A stretch of DNA of 64,000 nt, taken from assembly GCA_011037195.1 (NCBI GenBank), contig JAAEAF010014485.1, forward strand, positions 85,489 through 149,488. The letters are read 5' to 3'. This stretch comes from Triatoma infestans. Taxonomy: Eukaryota > Arthropoda > Insecta > Hemiptera > Reduviidae. Positions 1 to 11,852 of this stretch are shown in pieces (position 1 is the first letter of the stretch; the number at the start of each line of letters is the position of its first letter). Both the position numbers and the translations under genes were made by a program. Under the pieces are notes generated by a model. It was not told the origin of the DNA and searched no databases. It saw nothing but the letters and a program-made list of their open reading frames with translations.

Positions 1-1069
1 CTCTGAGATGAAATAGTTTGGTTTGTAACACTCAGTTTATTTTAAAATATATGTAATATCTTTAATTGTCAAGATATTTTAAATATTATTTCTCATTCAG
101 AATAAATAATCCTTTGACCTCTAAATTCAAAATAATGAATGAATAGCGACAAAAGAAAAGTCACTACTTTGTTCTTTCTTTGTAACATTTATTTACCGAT
201 GGTGTATTTTATCTTTTGCCAGTTTCTGACATTTTACCATTTATTTTGTTAATACGAATACAATAAAAATAGAATAGTGTTATCAGGTCATATAAGTAAT
301 ATTGCAAAGAATTGAAATAAATGAAATTATACATTATTACATAAACAAATTAAAAATAAAATTGCGATTTCAAGTGAATAAAATCCTAACAAAAATAACT
401 TAAATTTGTAGACAATTTTCATAAGAGACTATTAGAATGGAATATCTTTCAGAAATGGGATTGCTAGTTATGTTTAATTTAGAGGCTTTATATAGAATAT
501 AAAGGTCACATACATTTAATATAATTCGAAAGTTTTTAACAGGCTGATACTTAATGGCTGGCTAATCAACTGAGTTCTGGCCAATTATGGTTAATCATTT
601 AGAGGCATTTTTTTCTCACAACCTTAGGTTAAGATCAAAATTGACTCATTATACAAGAAGACTCTCAAACTAGTAGGTATAGTTTTTAATTTGTGTAAAC
701 ATTATTAATTGACTATCATTATTACATTTATCATTATGATACGTAATAGGGACACTACATATTATATAAATATATTGTTTTATTTTAAATTTTTGTTTTA
801 TGTCGGTACAGCTAAAATTATCAACTCTGAGTTATTCTCTAATGTAAAGCTATCGTTCAACGATAATAATAATTCATTAAATGCATTCCTAAAATATCGG
901 ATTTGAAGAAAATATATTAACCTAAAATGCAATTTTAATAAAAGGATCTTCTCAGATTATTCCCTATATTAAACCAATGTTTTCTTTATCTTGGAATGCT
1001 AATTGCATAGATAGAAACCTACAACTTTATTGGAACCATTCTTCTGTAAAATGGTGTTTCCAGGGGATC
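1..1069. other. AT-rich sequence without recognisable gene
   Basis: Very AT-rich and stop-dense on both strands. The one 65-codon open frame near 709-906 is low-complexity and resembles no family I know. I see no paired repeat, tRNA-like box or transposon end. Probably intergenic or intronic DNA. Confidence 0.6.
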
Positions 1070-1072
1070 TAA

Positions 1073-2201
1073 CGGTACGTATCCACCAAAGGAACAATGA
1101 GGAACTTTTTGTTGCCATGTATTGCCACTTGTTTCACAATAATGGAACTTTCTGTCTCCACCAAAGTAACTAATTTTAGCAACATTTACGTTTTGTTTCT
1201 AGTTTATTTGTTTTTGGAAACACGGTTCCTCCACCAAACAACATCAATATAAATGTAGTCAGTGTGCTAAAAAATGGACGAACAAGACGCCTCGCCGCTG
1301 CTGCAGCTGCTTATATTATCAATACACCACCAGCAAGTTTGATTCCGAAGACAAAGATACTGGCGAAATTATATCTGGCTCATTGAGAACAGAAATAAAG
1401 GGAGAAACCGCATTGCTTCCTTTATTTCGACTATAGAAGCAAAAAATATTCGAGAAGAACATGCTGAATATTTTATGTCACCAGAAAGTACAATTCCCTG
1501 GCAAATTAAATATTGATGTACAAAATAAAGCTTGAAAATAGCTTAGTTTTATTCAATCCTTTTTCAGAACAATGACGGACTTTGTTTTTGTCCACCAGAA
1601 ATAGCATACAGTGGTATGCAAACCATTTAGACACAAAATATGCACCTGCTCCCGATTTTTTATATGAACGATATCGTTTTCTCTCTCTGAAAAACTGGGC
1701 TGTCAAGTTTTTAATCTTTCTCTTCACTTCTCCTTCTTTCGCGCCAGTTAATCCACACAACACAAACCATGCATCATGCTTCGCATTTCTGCACTTGTAT
1801 TTTATATCTCTAGGCTTCCACAAGCATTCCAAGGTTCTGTATGTTTCGAGTAATTCAATTCCTTTGTCATTGCTCCACTTGTGAATCGGTGGCAGCATAA
1901 TTATTAAATTTTAAAAATACGCAATACATGCACAAGCAATTGTCTCCACGTGCACTACAACTAAACCGAAACAAACAGCAACGCTACTGCCTCCACTGCC
2001 GCAACAAAAAGTTCCTAATCCGAAATTTGCCCAGGGTTTCCACTGTCTCCTTTGATGTTTACCGCTTCGTACGGAAACACGAAACACAAAGCAACTTTTC
2101 ATTTTGTTTACTGCAACAACAAACAACTTAGTGGAACATTTTACGAAACATTCGACAGAAACATAAATGTTCCTCATTGTTGCTTTGGTGGATACGTACC
2201 T
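1073..2201 (-). mobile_element. PIF/Harbinger DNA transposon, decayed
   Basis: The two ends are inverted copies of each other over about 33 bp: GGTACGTATCCACCAAAG at 1074 and its reverse complement ending at 2200. TAA lies directly outside both ends (1070-1072 and 2202-2204), the 3-bp duplication expected of PIF/Harbinger. Inside are a MADF-domain gene on the minus strand and, on the plus strand at 1274-1513, a broken frame with a stop after 22 codons that resembles the N-terminal region of Harbinger transposases (contains RRQRYWRNYIW and later EYFMSPES). The catalytic DDE region is missing, so the copy cannot be autonomous. Assignment rests on TIR, duplication and the accessory gene. Confidence 0.7.
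1506..1898 (-). pseudogene. MADF (Adf-1-like) DNA-binding protein of Harbinger element, C-truncated
   Basis: A 130-codon open frame. Residues 7-75 or so fit the MADF/Myb-SANT-like domain: an early LLETYRTLECLW, a central AWFVLCGLTG, then VKRKIKNL followed by FFRERKR. A second conserved block, YFVSKWFAYHCMLFLVDKNK, is typical of insect MADF proteins. PIF/Harbinger transposons often encode such a protein beside the transposase, where it helps bind transposon ends and bring the transposase into the nucleus (family knowledge). The frame ends soon after the second block, so the usual C-terminal half is absent. Its position between matching TIRs supports a transposon origin rather than a host transcription factor. 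It starts at an ATG, and no promoter is evident. Confidence 0.6.
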
Positions 2202-2404
2202 TAAGGCATTACTATAATCTGATCAGTAGTTTACTAGTTCATTACATTCAGCTTGTGTATATTTCGTAAAAATTAACAAGCACAATAGTTCTCTACGACC
2301 AATATTCAATAGCTAATATTAGTAAACGTTTAGTGAAATTACAAGTTTTTGAAGAAATTTGGACAATTAAATAGTCTGAGAAAGTCTTGTGATTACTTCA
2401 CATT

Positions 2405-2720
2405 GATTTTTGTTTACTTTTTCTTGCTTCTATATCGAGTTTTCACTGGAAATGTAAGTCTTGAATGTTAGAAAAACGTGCTTTCCACCTTTTTTTAAAA
2501 TTTAGTAAATCAACTACAAGTGAACAATTTACAACTTTTGTTTGAAAAATTCTCTGGTAAAATTTATATAAGAAAGCTTTTAAGGGTATAGTGGTGTTTG
2601 GTTTCCTGTAAAGTGCTATGTTTGAAGAAAAATCGGTTGTACATAAGTGGGACTTTACAGATGGAGGTTACGCTTTCCTCAAAAAAAGTCGTTTTATAAT
2701 TCTCCCTCTAAACTGAAGGC
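2405..2720 (+). repeat. Family R repeat, heavily degraded copy
   Basis: Keeps scattered family R signatures in order: ATATCGAGTTTTCACTGGAA near 2431, a sequence like the 'ATCAACTAC...ACAACTTTT' block near 2508-2540, and GTAAAGTGCTATG near 2610. Neither terminal hairpin is present. The rest of 2205-3487 is AT-rich with no gene, apart from a short (TAA)n run near 3291. Confidence 0.45.
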
Positions 2721-3665
2721 AACTAAATATCTGGTAAGTATTATATGTTTGAAGAGAATTACTCAATTATAAACTACGTAAATTACAGAAACTTGTATGA
2801 ATTGTATCACACCAGACTTTTTTATTATTTTTACACCAGAACTTGTGAAAATAATTTGATATATTGAATTGTTCAAGCGCCCAATCTCGCATTAGAAATC
2901 TGCAATTCTTTAGAATTTGCATTAATTCTACTTACTCTTATGCCTGTGGAAAATTTCTGAAGAATCTATAATAACCACTGTCACAGTTTTATGATAGCAT
3001 TAAAACATGGATGTAAGTTTTAAATTTCTTATTACTTCATCTTGAATTTATTAAGGCATTTATTGTATAGAAAGTATATTTTATTAATAATAAATTGTTT
3101 AATTAATAATTTATTATATTATTGCAACTTATAAAATTAATTCAACAAGAGTAATTAATCACTTTAATGCTTCACAATCTTTTAAAATTTAACATACTTC
3201 TACATCCATTATTTATTAAATACATACATGTTTTCCAAATCAGTGCTCGTGAAGATCATTATTACAGATTAGTTAATTTCAAGGGCTGGATAATAATAAT
3301 AATAATAATTAAAAGGATTTAATGATTACTTTATAATAATTTAAATAGATAAAAATATTTATTTCTTTCTGAATCTTGACATTTCATATTCTTCCTTTGA
3401 AAATTTGAAATTATGTCAGAATCAGTGGTACAATTTGTTTCAAGAAAGGCGAACAAGATTCTCATAACGGCTGGACCAACTTTGTACATTTCAATCAGTG
3501 GCGGCTCGTGACTTGGATATGTGGGGGTTCAACTTTTTTTTTAAAAATACTTACATTACCTATCATAATTAGTAGCTTGGCTAGTTAAAAATCACGAAGT
3601 AAGCCAGGAGCCAGGTAAAAACTTGCATCCCTCTCCTACAATTGAATATGTTAAATTAAGAATAA

Positions 3666-3861
3666 ATCTATTAGCTCAGTGGATAGTGCATTGGACTCCC
3701 ACGCGGAGGACTCGGGTTCGAGTCCAGCTGTGCTGCCCTTAGGTTTTTCTTCCTAGGAGCTCTTACAGCACACTGTCCGGTGATGGGCAGTGTTGTCTGT
3801 AACGAAAGAACACCTTCCGGAGGCCGGCAGTGCACTGAGAAGGCTCAGGCGGCAATGACCA
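3666..3861 (+). repeat. SINE-1, tRNA-derived
   Basis: Has the two internal RNA polymerase III promoter boxes of a tRNA gene: A box TTAGCTCAGTGG near 3671 and B box GGGTTCGAGTCC near 3713. An unrelated body follows (TTAGGTTTTTCTTCCTAGGAG, then the conserved CACTGTCCGGTGATGG and GAGGCCGGCAGTGCACTGAG). Related copies lie near 6.2, 30.2, 32.1, 36.8, 42.5 and 50.4 kb. The 3' tail is cut where the R repeat begins. Confidence 0.8.
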
Positions 3862-4735
3862 TTACTCAGTTCTCAAAATTATAATTGACAAATTTTATAG
3901 GTTGTGTACCAAATTTAATGAAATTCTTCGAAAACTGAAAAAAATGTTCAGTAAAAGCGCACTTCCGGTTTACTATTTTCTTGAAACTCGAAATTTTGGC
4001 CATCTATTTATTTCTAATTAATTTTGTTTTGATGATAGAATTGTATAATCAAATATGAGAGCACTTTAGAGAATAATATAACCCCATCCCTCCCCTAAAA
4101 GTGCCCTTAAATGAATTTTACCAGACAAATGTTTCAAATAAAAGTTATAGATCTTTGTATGTTTAGTTTATGTAAGAAGATTCAAGAAAATTATCGGAGC
4201 AATTTTTGAGAAAATGGCGAAAAAGTGAAAAAATCATTTAGTAAAGTGGTAAAGTAAACGCACTTCCGGTTATCCGATTTTTTTCAAACTCGGAATTTCA
4301 ACAACATATTATATTCTTATTAATATTATTTAGATGACAGAATTGTATAGCGAACCGAAATAGAACTTTAGATTGAAACCTAACCCAACCCCTCCTTCAA
4401 AACTGCCTTTAAATGAATTTTTCCGGAGAAATGTTTCAAATAGAAGTTGTAGATCTTTGTATGTATAGTTCATATACCAAATTTCAAGAAAATCGTCGGA
4501 GCCATTTTTGAGAAAATTGCAAAAAAGTAAAAAAATCAACTAGTAAAGTGGTACTTCCGGTTGAGGAATTTCGACAGATAACGTAGGGTCAGATCTCATG
4601 GTGATACCTAAACGGAATATTAAGTTTCAACTTTCTACGGTTTTTCGTTTTTGAGCTATGGTGTTCACATACATATACACACACCCGTGCACGCACACAG
4701 GCGCGCGCACACACACGCACACAGAGAACATTTGC
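3862..4735 (-). repeat. Family R repeat, inverted copy inside the hAT element
   Basis: In reverse orientation it shows the family's tandem unit boundaries, CGCACTTCCGGTT near 3958 and 4258 and ACTTCCGGTTGAGG near 4553, about 300 bp apart. A (CA)n tract lies at 4676-4735. The A-end hairpin is lost or degenerate. Apparent open frames here are low-complexity and shift between copies, so I do not call them genes. Confidence 0.75.
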
Positions 4736-5496
4736 TAAAAACTTTTTTAACTCCGGGTAAGATCGGGTAAGTTCGTTCGTAGATCGTAAGTAATGTTCAT
4801 CGCGCTTGTAACCCCTACTCTTTTTGAAAAAAGTTAATAAAAACATACACTTTTCTATACTAACACAAAGAAATTTTTTATATATACATATATATATATA
4901 CTAAATTCTCCAGCGCGACTCCCAACTGTGAACCCCCTGCTTCCTACTTTTTTATACATCTCCTGATACACATGCAATTCACTAAGTGTACAATTCATTG
5001 TACGAACATATTAAAGGAGCTCCTATACTGATATACGTTCCTATTCTTTTATGTCTGACTCTCCGATTGTACTACTGATCTTTTTCATTAATACTTTTTA
5101 GATTACACAATTTTTGTACAATTTATACTTATAGTATATACAATTTTTGGTGTGACTTATGTTCCTAACTAATATAAAAATGAAAATATTTTTTTGAAAT
5201 TGAAATATGAAAGAAAATAAAATCAAATAAGAAAATTTTGCTACTTTTTTATTTAATTTTTTACTTTTTTTCTTCAAATAGTTGGGGATTCAGTCGCGCA
5301 ATCGCGAATACCAGTAGCCGCCACTGATTTCAATGTGAACTCCTTTGAAAAATACTTATTTACAATGTACATTCTTACTGTGAAATATTTCTCTGAGTCA
5401 TTGGAGAAAACCTCAAATTGGTTAAGATGAAATCTTGTATTTTAACTCTGGCACTGGACCGTTTTAATTCTGTACTGTAAACGCATATGAGCATAA

Positions 5497-6020
5497 GCGT
5501 AGGAGGAGAGGTTTGCAGGAAGGTTGATATTTTCCTTGGGATCGCAGCGTGATAAAGAGGGAGGATGCACGATCCGAAGTGGGTGTGACCAGGCGCGTAG
5601 TGCGGTGAGTGTGCTTCATGCGGTTGTTTGGAATAAAATCATTTCCAAAGAAATTAGAAAAAAGATATTTTATTCCGCAGTGGGTGATATTCTAACATAC
5701 GGAGCAGAAGCGTAGGCCATCATAAAGACATTGGCTAGCAACATAAGAGCAGTGGAAATTGATTACTGAAGGAGGTGCGTTAGAAGAAGAAGAATGGAAA
5801 GGATAAGAAATGATGATATTAGGAGGGAAATGGATGTAAAGGAAACCGCCTTAGAAATACTAATTAATAAAAAGGTAAGGTCATATAGTCAAGTAGGAGA
5901 TGCCTTCGAGAGATGGCCAGAACGGGTTAGGCGATGTAATCCACTTCTGGAAGGAAAAGAGGGAGACTACCGCGTCGCTAGGAGGATTAAGTGGAGCAGG
6001 CAAAGATCTGAGGAACCGTG
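5497..6020 (+). pseudogene. Non-LTR reverse transcriptase C-terminal fragment
   Basis: Reading through a few stops gives the block that follows the RT palm in insect non-LTR retrotransposons: a segment with WNKIISKEIRKKIFY, then VGDILTYGAEA (equivalent to the common LLYGAEAW), then RRMERIRNDDIRREMDV and a late AFERWPERVRR. These match the thumb and connector region in order. The upstream catalytic RT is absent, so this is a 5'-truncated, decayed insertion. An in-frame TAG after the GAEA block confirms inactivity. The clade cannot be fixed from this fragment. Confidence 0.6.
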
Positions 6021-6199
6021 ACGGTCAGTCAGAGAATTATGGAGAAAATTGACTTGACGACAACCTGATAGACGGGCAACGCCGATGTAAGTAAGTAGTT
6101 AAGACCATATAAGACTAACAATATAATAATTTTTTTTGACTTAAACCTTTTTCATATTTCCCAGCGAATTTATACATAACTGCGATCTATAAAACGGCG

Positions 6200-6329
6200 A
6201 CCGTCACCGGACAGTGAGCTGTAGAGGCTCCTAGGAAGAAAAAATGTAAGGATAGCACAACTGGATTCGAACTCGGGTCCTCCGCGTGGGAGTCTAGTAC
6301 GCTAACCACTTAGCTATTCCCCTTCCCTT
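6200..6329 (-). repeat. SINE-1 copy, 3'-truncated
   Basis: On the minus strand it reads from the tRNA-like head (GGGGAATAGCTAAGTGG, B box GAGTTCGAATCC) into CCTAGGAGCCTCTACAGCTC and stops within the CACTGTCCGGTGACGG motif. The A- and B-type boxes are recognisable but mutated. No target duplication was found. Confidence 0.7.
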
Positions 6330-6889
6330 TTAGAAAACTGAACTGGGCTAAAGTCGAGTGTTCCGGCCTATCGATGTTTATCGATATCTGGTAGATCAGA
6401 TGACAACTACAGTAGAAGGAGGTTACACTTGGGGCTTATTATTGTGTGAAAAATAGTGATGTCTTATATTAGTATATTGCCTACGGTAGTGATTGTTCCC
6501 TTTGTTTTGCATTCTAGTTGTTTCAAATAGTATTTATTAGTTACTTTCGAATATATTCTGTTTTGTAAATGAGAATCTGAGTTTGTATAAAGGTATTGTT
6601 AGCCTCCTAAGCTCTACCACAACCAAGAGATAAGGAAGAAATCTCTCTTGGAACATCAGGAATAGCTCCCCATAGCTCATTCTAAAGTTTCCACTTTAAC
6701 ATTATCATGTCAATATCTATTTAGAATTTGAAAAAAAAAAATAGAATCTATACTAAACCGTAAACATACTAATTTATAATCCTGAAGAAACGCCGTTATA
6801 GTGTAAGTAATTTTTTTAATTAATATCTACTTGAAAAGTGTTATGGAAAAAATGAGATTCATACAGAACAGTAATCGAGGAATTAGACT

Positions 6890-7590
6890 TAGTGGAGGTT
6901 ATTTTTTTTCATATTTGATTTCCTTATGCTTTGTTTATACTTCACTAACTCGTTTCTACTTCTCCATTTTATTCCACATGCTTCTAAAGCTTTCTTCACT
7001 TTCTCATCCCATGTTCTTCTTGGTCGACCTGTGTCCTTTCTGCTTTCCACTCTCAATTTGTACACTAATTTTGCCGTCTTTTCATTTCCCAATCTGAAAC
7101 CATCCAAGTTAGTTTCTTCTAATCGTCACAATAGCTAACCCTACGCCCTAGGTCTCTTCTTACTGTGGTATTTCTCACCCTTCTCGTCTATCCTAGTACC
7201 TTTCTTAAATAACGCATTTCTACGGCTTGAATTTGACTTTTCAGATGTATTGTTATGCCTATGATTTCTAGAATATGACAATATTGGTAAATACAGAGAT
7301 TTGTACATACCTTCGCTTGGGTGGAGATTTCCTTCTTTTTCAGGGGATGTTTCTAGTAGCCTGAAAAAATCTTTCTCCAGTACCCCTCTCTTATTTCATC
7401 TTCAATTTTCCTTTCTTCATTTAGGCAGGTAACCAAGTGTTTAAAACTTTTCATTTGTTCCAATAGGGCCTCCTCAGGCCTTCATCTTTATTATCGTACT
7501 GTCATTTATCACCATAGTCTTGGTTCTTCTGTCATTTCTAACTTCTTTCTCTTCAATTCTTCAGCGAGAAAGTCGATATTGAATTGGAGG
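6890..7590 (-). pseudogene. Non-LTR reverse transcriptase C-terminal fragment
   Basis: Minus-strand translation gives, in broken frames, KTKTMVIN, then a region equivalent to FKYLG (read FKTLGYL), then EERKIEDEIR and SSRRNALFKKGT. The final open stretch (7107-6889) contains the hallmark GRPRRTWDEKVKKALEACGI, equivalent to the GRPR-W terminal block of RTE/R1-like RTs. Catalytic motifs lie outside the surviving part. Several frameshifts and stops show it is dead. Confidence 0.55.
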
Positions 7591-9480
7591 TGCCTTTAAT
7601 AACTATTATTATTAATATTTAAAATTTGTAATAAAATAGCAATAAAAATAACACTCCTTCTTTATTTCATAAATTGCTCTTTACTAATAAATAATTAATT
7701 TATGATGCAAATGTCAAAAAATGTTAATATTAGTTCATTATGTTATAAGGAGTTCATATTATCTCTGATAATTCAGAAACAATTATTGCAAAAAAAAATT
7801 AAATAACATCTTAACTTTAATAAAAATATATAAATGAACTCGTGAATAGAAAAGTGAAAGCGGTATTGTTTTAATATGCCTATTGGAATGCAAATATTTT
7901 TGCATATTGAATTCGGAACATTAAGATTATTACATACTTTAGCAGTATGTATATCCATTTAGAATGATGCAATATTTAACTCGACCAGACTGATCTGAAC
8001 TTGTGATGACCTAAGAGAAACAAATTAATAGCAGTTTAGTTGTAAGATTTTAAACTTTTAACCTCTGCAAGCAGAAGATTCCTAGTTACTAAATTATTTT
8101 GCCACCTAATGGTTTTATTTTCCAATAATCTTTCCTGAAAGTACACGTTTAAATTATAGGTGTACATTTTTTATAGTTATAAACCTTCAAACATTTTGAA
8201 AAGTTCCTCCATCATCTCAATTAATTCCTTATATTTAGACTTTAATTATTAGTAGGCGGCTATTATGGTGAAATAAACTATATTTGTGTAGAATAAGACT
8301 TTCATTAAAAGCGATTTAGAAAAAGCAAGGTTATTTCTTATAATTCAGAATTTTCTCATCTTGACTTAATCTTCGGTGCCTCAACAATGTATTTGAGGTT
8401 CGATCCTTTCTCGACAGAATTCCCCGGCTGTATGTAATTTCTCTTCCTTTAATACGTCTATTCCTACCGACAACCGGAACCGGGAAGTGATTTCACTAGG
8501 GCAATGCTCCCCCTTACAAGCTATTCCATTAAACATCGTTTGTTCAATAATAATTTGTAAACTAATAAATTATAGCAGTCGGTTATTAATCGACATTAAT
8601 TAAATGAAACTATTTTATGTCACAATCTGAAATATAAAAAAAAAAATTTGTTAATTTATCACTAAAATTGCATGTCTCAAATCAACTTAGTTAGATTATA
8701 TAATATTTGAAATCATCCAGTGATTATATTCCTCAACGACAGCCTTGTCAAACCAGCCGGCCTAACATATAGCAGTGCTCTCAAAGCGACATATCGAAAT
8801 CATGATTGCACCACGTTATCTTCATTATTTATCTATATTTTTTTTTTGTATGTAGACACTTTTATTTAGAATCTCATTATTTTAGACATCATTATAAAGA
8901 ATTTATAAATAAAGTCATTTTTCTCTTATTTTAATTTGATTTGAGGTTAGATCTTGTAAGAACCATATAATGCTATAAACTATATTAAATACAATCACCT
9001 ATCGTTGTATAAAAGCGTTTTGCACATGCTTTTTCTATCAGATCAATCTATAAATTAATTACAAATTAATGCACATATGATTACATAATTTATTGTTTAA
9101 TTTAAACATTTTGCTTTTTTCCTTTTCTTTCTTTTTTTAATTTTAATTGATACCTACGTTGATAAGAGTATATTTTTAAAAATTCCTTGAGATAAAAATG
9201 AGATTTTTAGAGATGGATGATCTCAGTCACACTCTTTTTCTCTCCCTCTTTCGCCGTCCTTTATTAAAACAGCCTTTAATTGACTATAATTTTTTATTTG
9301 CATTCTTTCTTCACATTTTGATCCTGTACAGTCAACCCGCATCTTGCAGCACTATTTACTCCCTGTTAAACATTGGTTTGCCAAATGGAAAATAAAAGTA
9401 AATGTTCAAAACTTCCAAAATATAAGGTTTACTATTCGAAGAACTATCTGCCAACTTATACCAGATTGCACTCCATTGCG
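7591..9480. other. AT-rich sequence without recognisable gene
   Basis: No family signature on either strand. Short open frames at 7773-7958 and 9198-9395 are low-complexity and lack context. A small GC-richer patch near 8370-8530 (GACAACCGGAACCGGGAAG) matches nothing I recognise. Confidence 0.5.
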
Positions 9481-9484
9481 CAGA

Positions 9485-9950
9485 GGCAATACGACACCTT
9501 GCACTCTACATTGACAAGCGGCTGACGTGGAATCCGCATACAAGGCTCAAAAGACAAGAACTTAAAAAACGTTACCACTTACTGGCACAACTACTTGACA
9601 GACGATCAAAACTGGACATTAAACAACGAAGTTCTGACATATAACGCATTTTCGAAACCTAACTGGACTTACGGACTCGACCTATGGGGGACCAGCCAAA
9701 CATTATAATATCTATCGCCTTTGATACTTGTAGTTCAAAATTCTTCGCCGAATAACTAATACTCCATACTATGTCTCCAGTAGGACCATCCATAATGACG
9801 TAAAGATTCCATTCATTAATGACTTCATCTCAACACGCTATAAAAAATTCTATTCTCTCTTTTCTGATCACCCTAACTCTCTAATAGACTACCTTTTTGA
9901 CATTACAACCCGACAACTCAAGAGAGTCACAACTGAGTAATTTCTCCTCT
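9485..9950 (+). pseudogene. Jockey-clade ORF2 3' fragment
   Basis: Encodes, through stops and shifts, a relative of the C-terminus of the intact Jockey ORF2 at 53.4-56.1 kb. It has LYIDKRLTWNPHTRLKR (intact copy LYLDKRLTWNPHTRLKR), then LLAQLLDRRSKLDI, then TPYYVSSRTIHNDVKIPF and STRYKKFYSLFSDHPNSL. Order and spacing agree with the intact element. The fragment begins downstream of the RT active site, so it is a 5'-truncated dead copy of a related but diverged subfamily. Confidence 0.75.
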
Positions 9951-10149
9951 CAAGTCTCATTTTGTCACTCTATTTACTTGTTGTAGGAACTTGGATCTTG
10001 CAATTGTAAATTTCAAATAATTAAATAAAAAATATTGGGCTTATTTTATTTTTCAATTTAAGACCTTCTTTTTATTTTAATTTTAATAAAAGTAACTCAC
10101 ATGATCCAAACACAGTCATATCTGTTTACAATTTAAATATTAATGATCC

Positions 10150-10345
10150 CATCCGATAGCCAGGCCCCCCCTCAAAGCACTGAGCGCATATGCCATCAGT
10201 TCGAAAATGATATAGGAAAACCTTGACAGACAACGAACTGGGAAGAAATAATTTCGTTATTTCTGGTTGCTGGTTAACAGGGCATGTTGACGTGATAGTT
10301 AACGTGATTGCCGTCACTTTGGCGAAGAAAGGGCCAGTAACATCC
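10150..10345 (+). pseudogene. Possible RNase H remnant of a non-LTR retrotransposon
   Basis: In plus-strand translation GCWLTGHVDVIVNVIAVTLA followed by KKG aligns by eye to the RNase H block WVPGHxGIxGNExADxLAKKG, with several substitutions and a lost NE. No other RNase H motif is convincing. This is a weak, single-motif call. The stretch from 10350 to 11850 has nothing else I can support. Confidence 0.3.
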
Positions 10346-11852
10346 TTCTGGGGCCATAAATCTTTTGTAGGATAAGTGTCCAATCTCTTCAAGTAAAGCT
10401 CGGAAACGAAGAGGAAGTCAAGAGAGCCCTTCCAGGACTGAGACTGATTTGTCTGGGCAGCTATAGCCGGAGCCTGAGCAAAAATGAGTTTCTTCTCGGA
10501 AAATTATAGATTCAGAGGCATCTGAAGAAGCTGGATCTCAGCTGCATCTCAAATTCTTTGGTGAGCTGGAGAAGTCTCCAACACACTTCCTACCTTGCAA
10601 TGCTACCATTCAAAGAAAGTTTCATTTCAAACACTATCTTCCAAACCACCTAATAAGCTGATGCCGTTCTTCCCCTAGCGTTCACTAGTACTAGAGTCTT
10701 CAGATAGCTTTTTAAGTACCGCAGAAACCATTTCTGACTATATTGTTCTACATGCTTATCTAAATCCGTCCCAATTAACAGTGGGTTAAATGAAGAGTTT
10801 TCGAATTTGAGAATACTAGAAAATATGTGTCATAGTAAATTTCCCCCCCGATTTTTTCAATAATTTCGAAATATACCTGGATGGGAAAAATTAGTAAGTG
10901 AAATTGTATAATTATTAACTTTCAAATTGAAATAATGTTGACATTAATTCAGTCAGTGACCAAATTCGCACACTTAAGACACTATTTTTGTTTACTTGAT
11001 TAGTTGTTCAATTTTATTTTTATAAAGGTTAATAGTATATTCAAATATCATAAATTTAATTTTATGACAGCTGTCTTGTCTGTTGATTGATATTTTATTT
11101 TTCTAAACGCATATAGTTTGATTTTGGCTTCTTTTCATTTACATTGAGATAGAGTAAGTTAATTTATTTGGATTGTAAGTTATCGATTTATTATGTTATA
11201 TAAACTTTTTATTAAAGCAAAGCTATTTGAACAGTATTATTAAATATTATTAGTTGAAAAGGTTTGTTTATTTAATAAGAGATGATATATCTACAGTGAG
11301 AATTATTTTAGAAGAATCGAATAGGTCATAATCATGACCTATTGAAGGTTACAATGAAATAGTGATAAAAGATGTAAATAACTTAGTATTGTAGTGAAGA
11401 TACAATTGAAAGTTATCTGTTTAAATGTTTCTGTTTTATTTTGAATCAAATATCCTTGAAAACTGGCAGTGTTGTAATTTAATAATTGACAAGGTAAATT
11501 TTTAAAGCCACTGATTCAGTTAAATATTCATCGGTAAGTAACTTACTACTAAGCCTGCAGGGCCGCCTCTAAGCATACGCAAAACGCTACCGCCTAATGC
11601 CTCCATAAAATGTTGAAGGCCATGACTAATAAAGGAAGTATTAAGGATAATTGGCAAACAAATTAGTAATACTTAGTAGTATTTGTCTATGATCTAGAAA
11701 CTGAGACACATCGTTTTAACATCAAAATATTTTACTGATACAGTATACATTATACTTATTTTTACTTATTTGGTTTCGCTAAGTAAAGTAAAATGTCTGA
11801 AAATATTTTTATAAATTTATATAAATTGTAGTTAAAAAAACAAGATGCTGTA

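Larger units (their letters stand above)
3496..5326. mobile_element. hAT-like non-autonomous DNA transposon with nested insertions
   Basis: The left end begins CAGTGGCGGCT and the right end is its reverse complement AGCCGCCACTG. ATTTCAAT lies immediately outside both ends (3488-3495 and 5327-5334), an 8-bp target duplication diagnostic of hAT-type transposition. There is no transposase reading frame. The interior holds a SINE (3666-3861) followed by an inverted family R repeat (3862-4735), so much of the 1.83 kb is later insertion. TIR similarity beyond the first 11 bp is weak. hAT is the best fit; CACTA elements also start CA but make 2-3-bp duplications. Confidence 0.7.

Noticed and set aside
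1911..2177. 88-codon minus-strand frame inside the Harbinger element
   Set aside because: It overlaps the TIR, has no domain motif, and is explained by the element's subterminal sequence.
3666..3740. SINE heads as functional tRNA genes
   Set aside because: They carry A and B boxes, but stems are mismatched, copies are dispersed and each continues into the same non-tRNA body.
4589..4846. 85-codon minus-strand frame with Cys/Ala/Arg runs
   Set aside because: The runs come from a (CA)n microsatellite inside family R. Equivalent positions in other R copies do not keep the frame.
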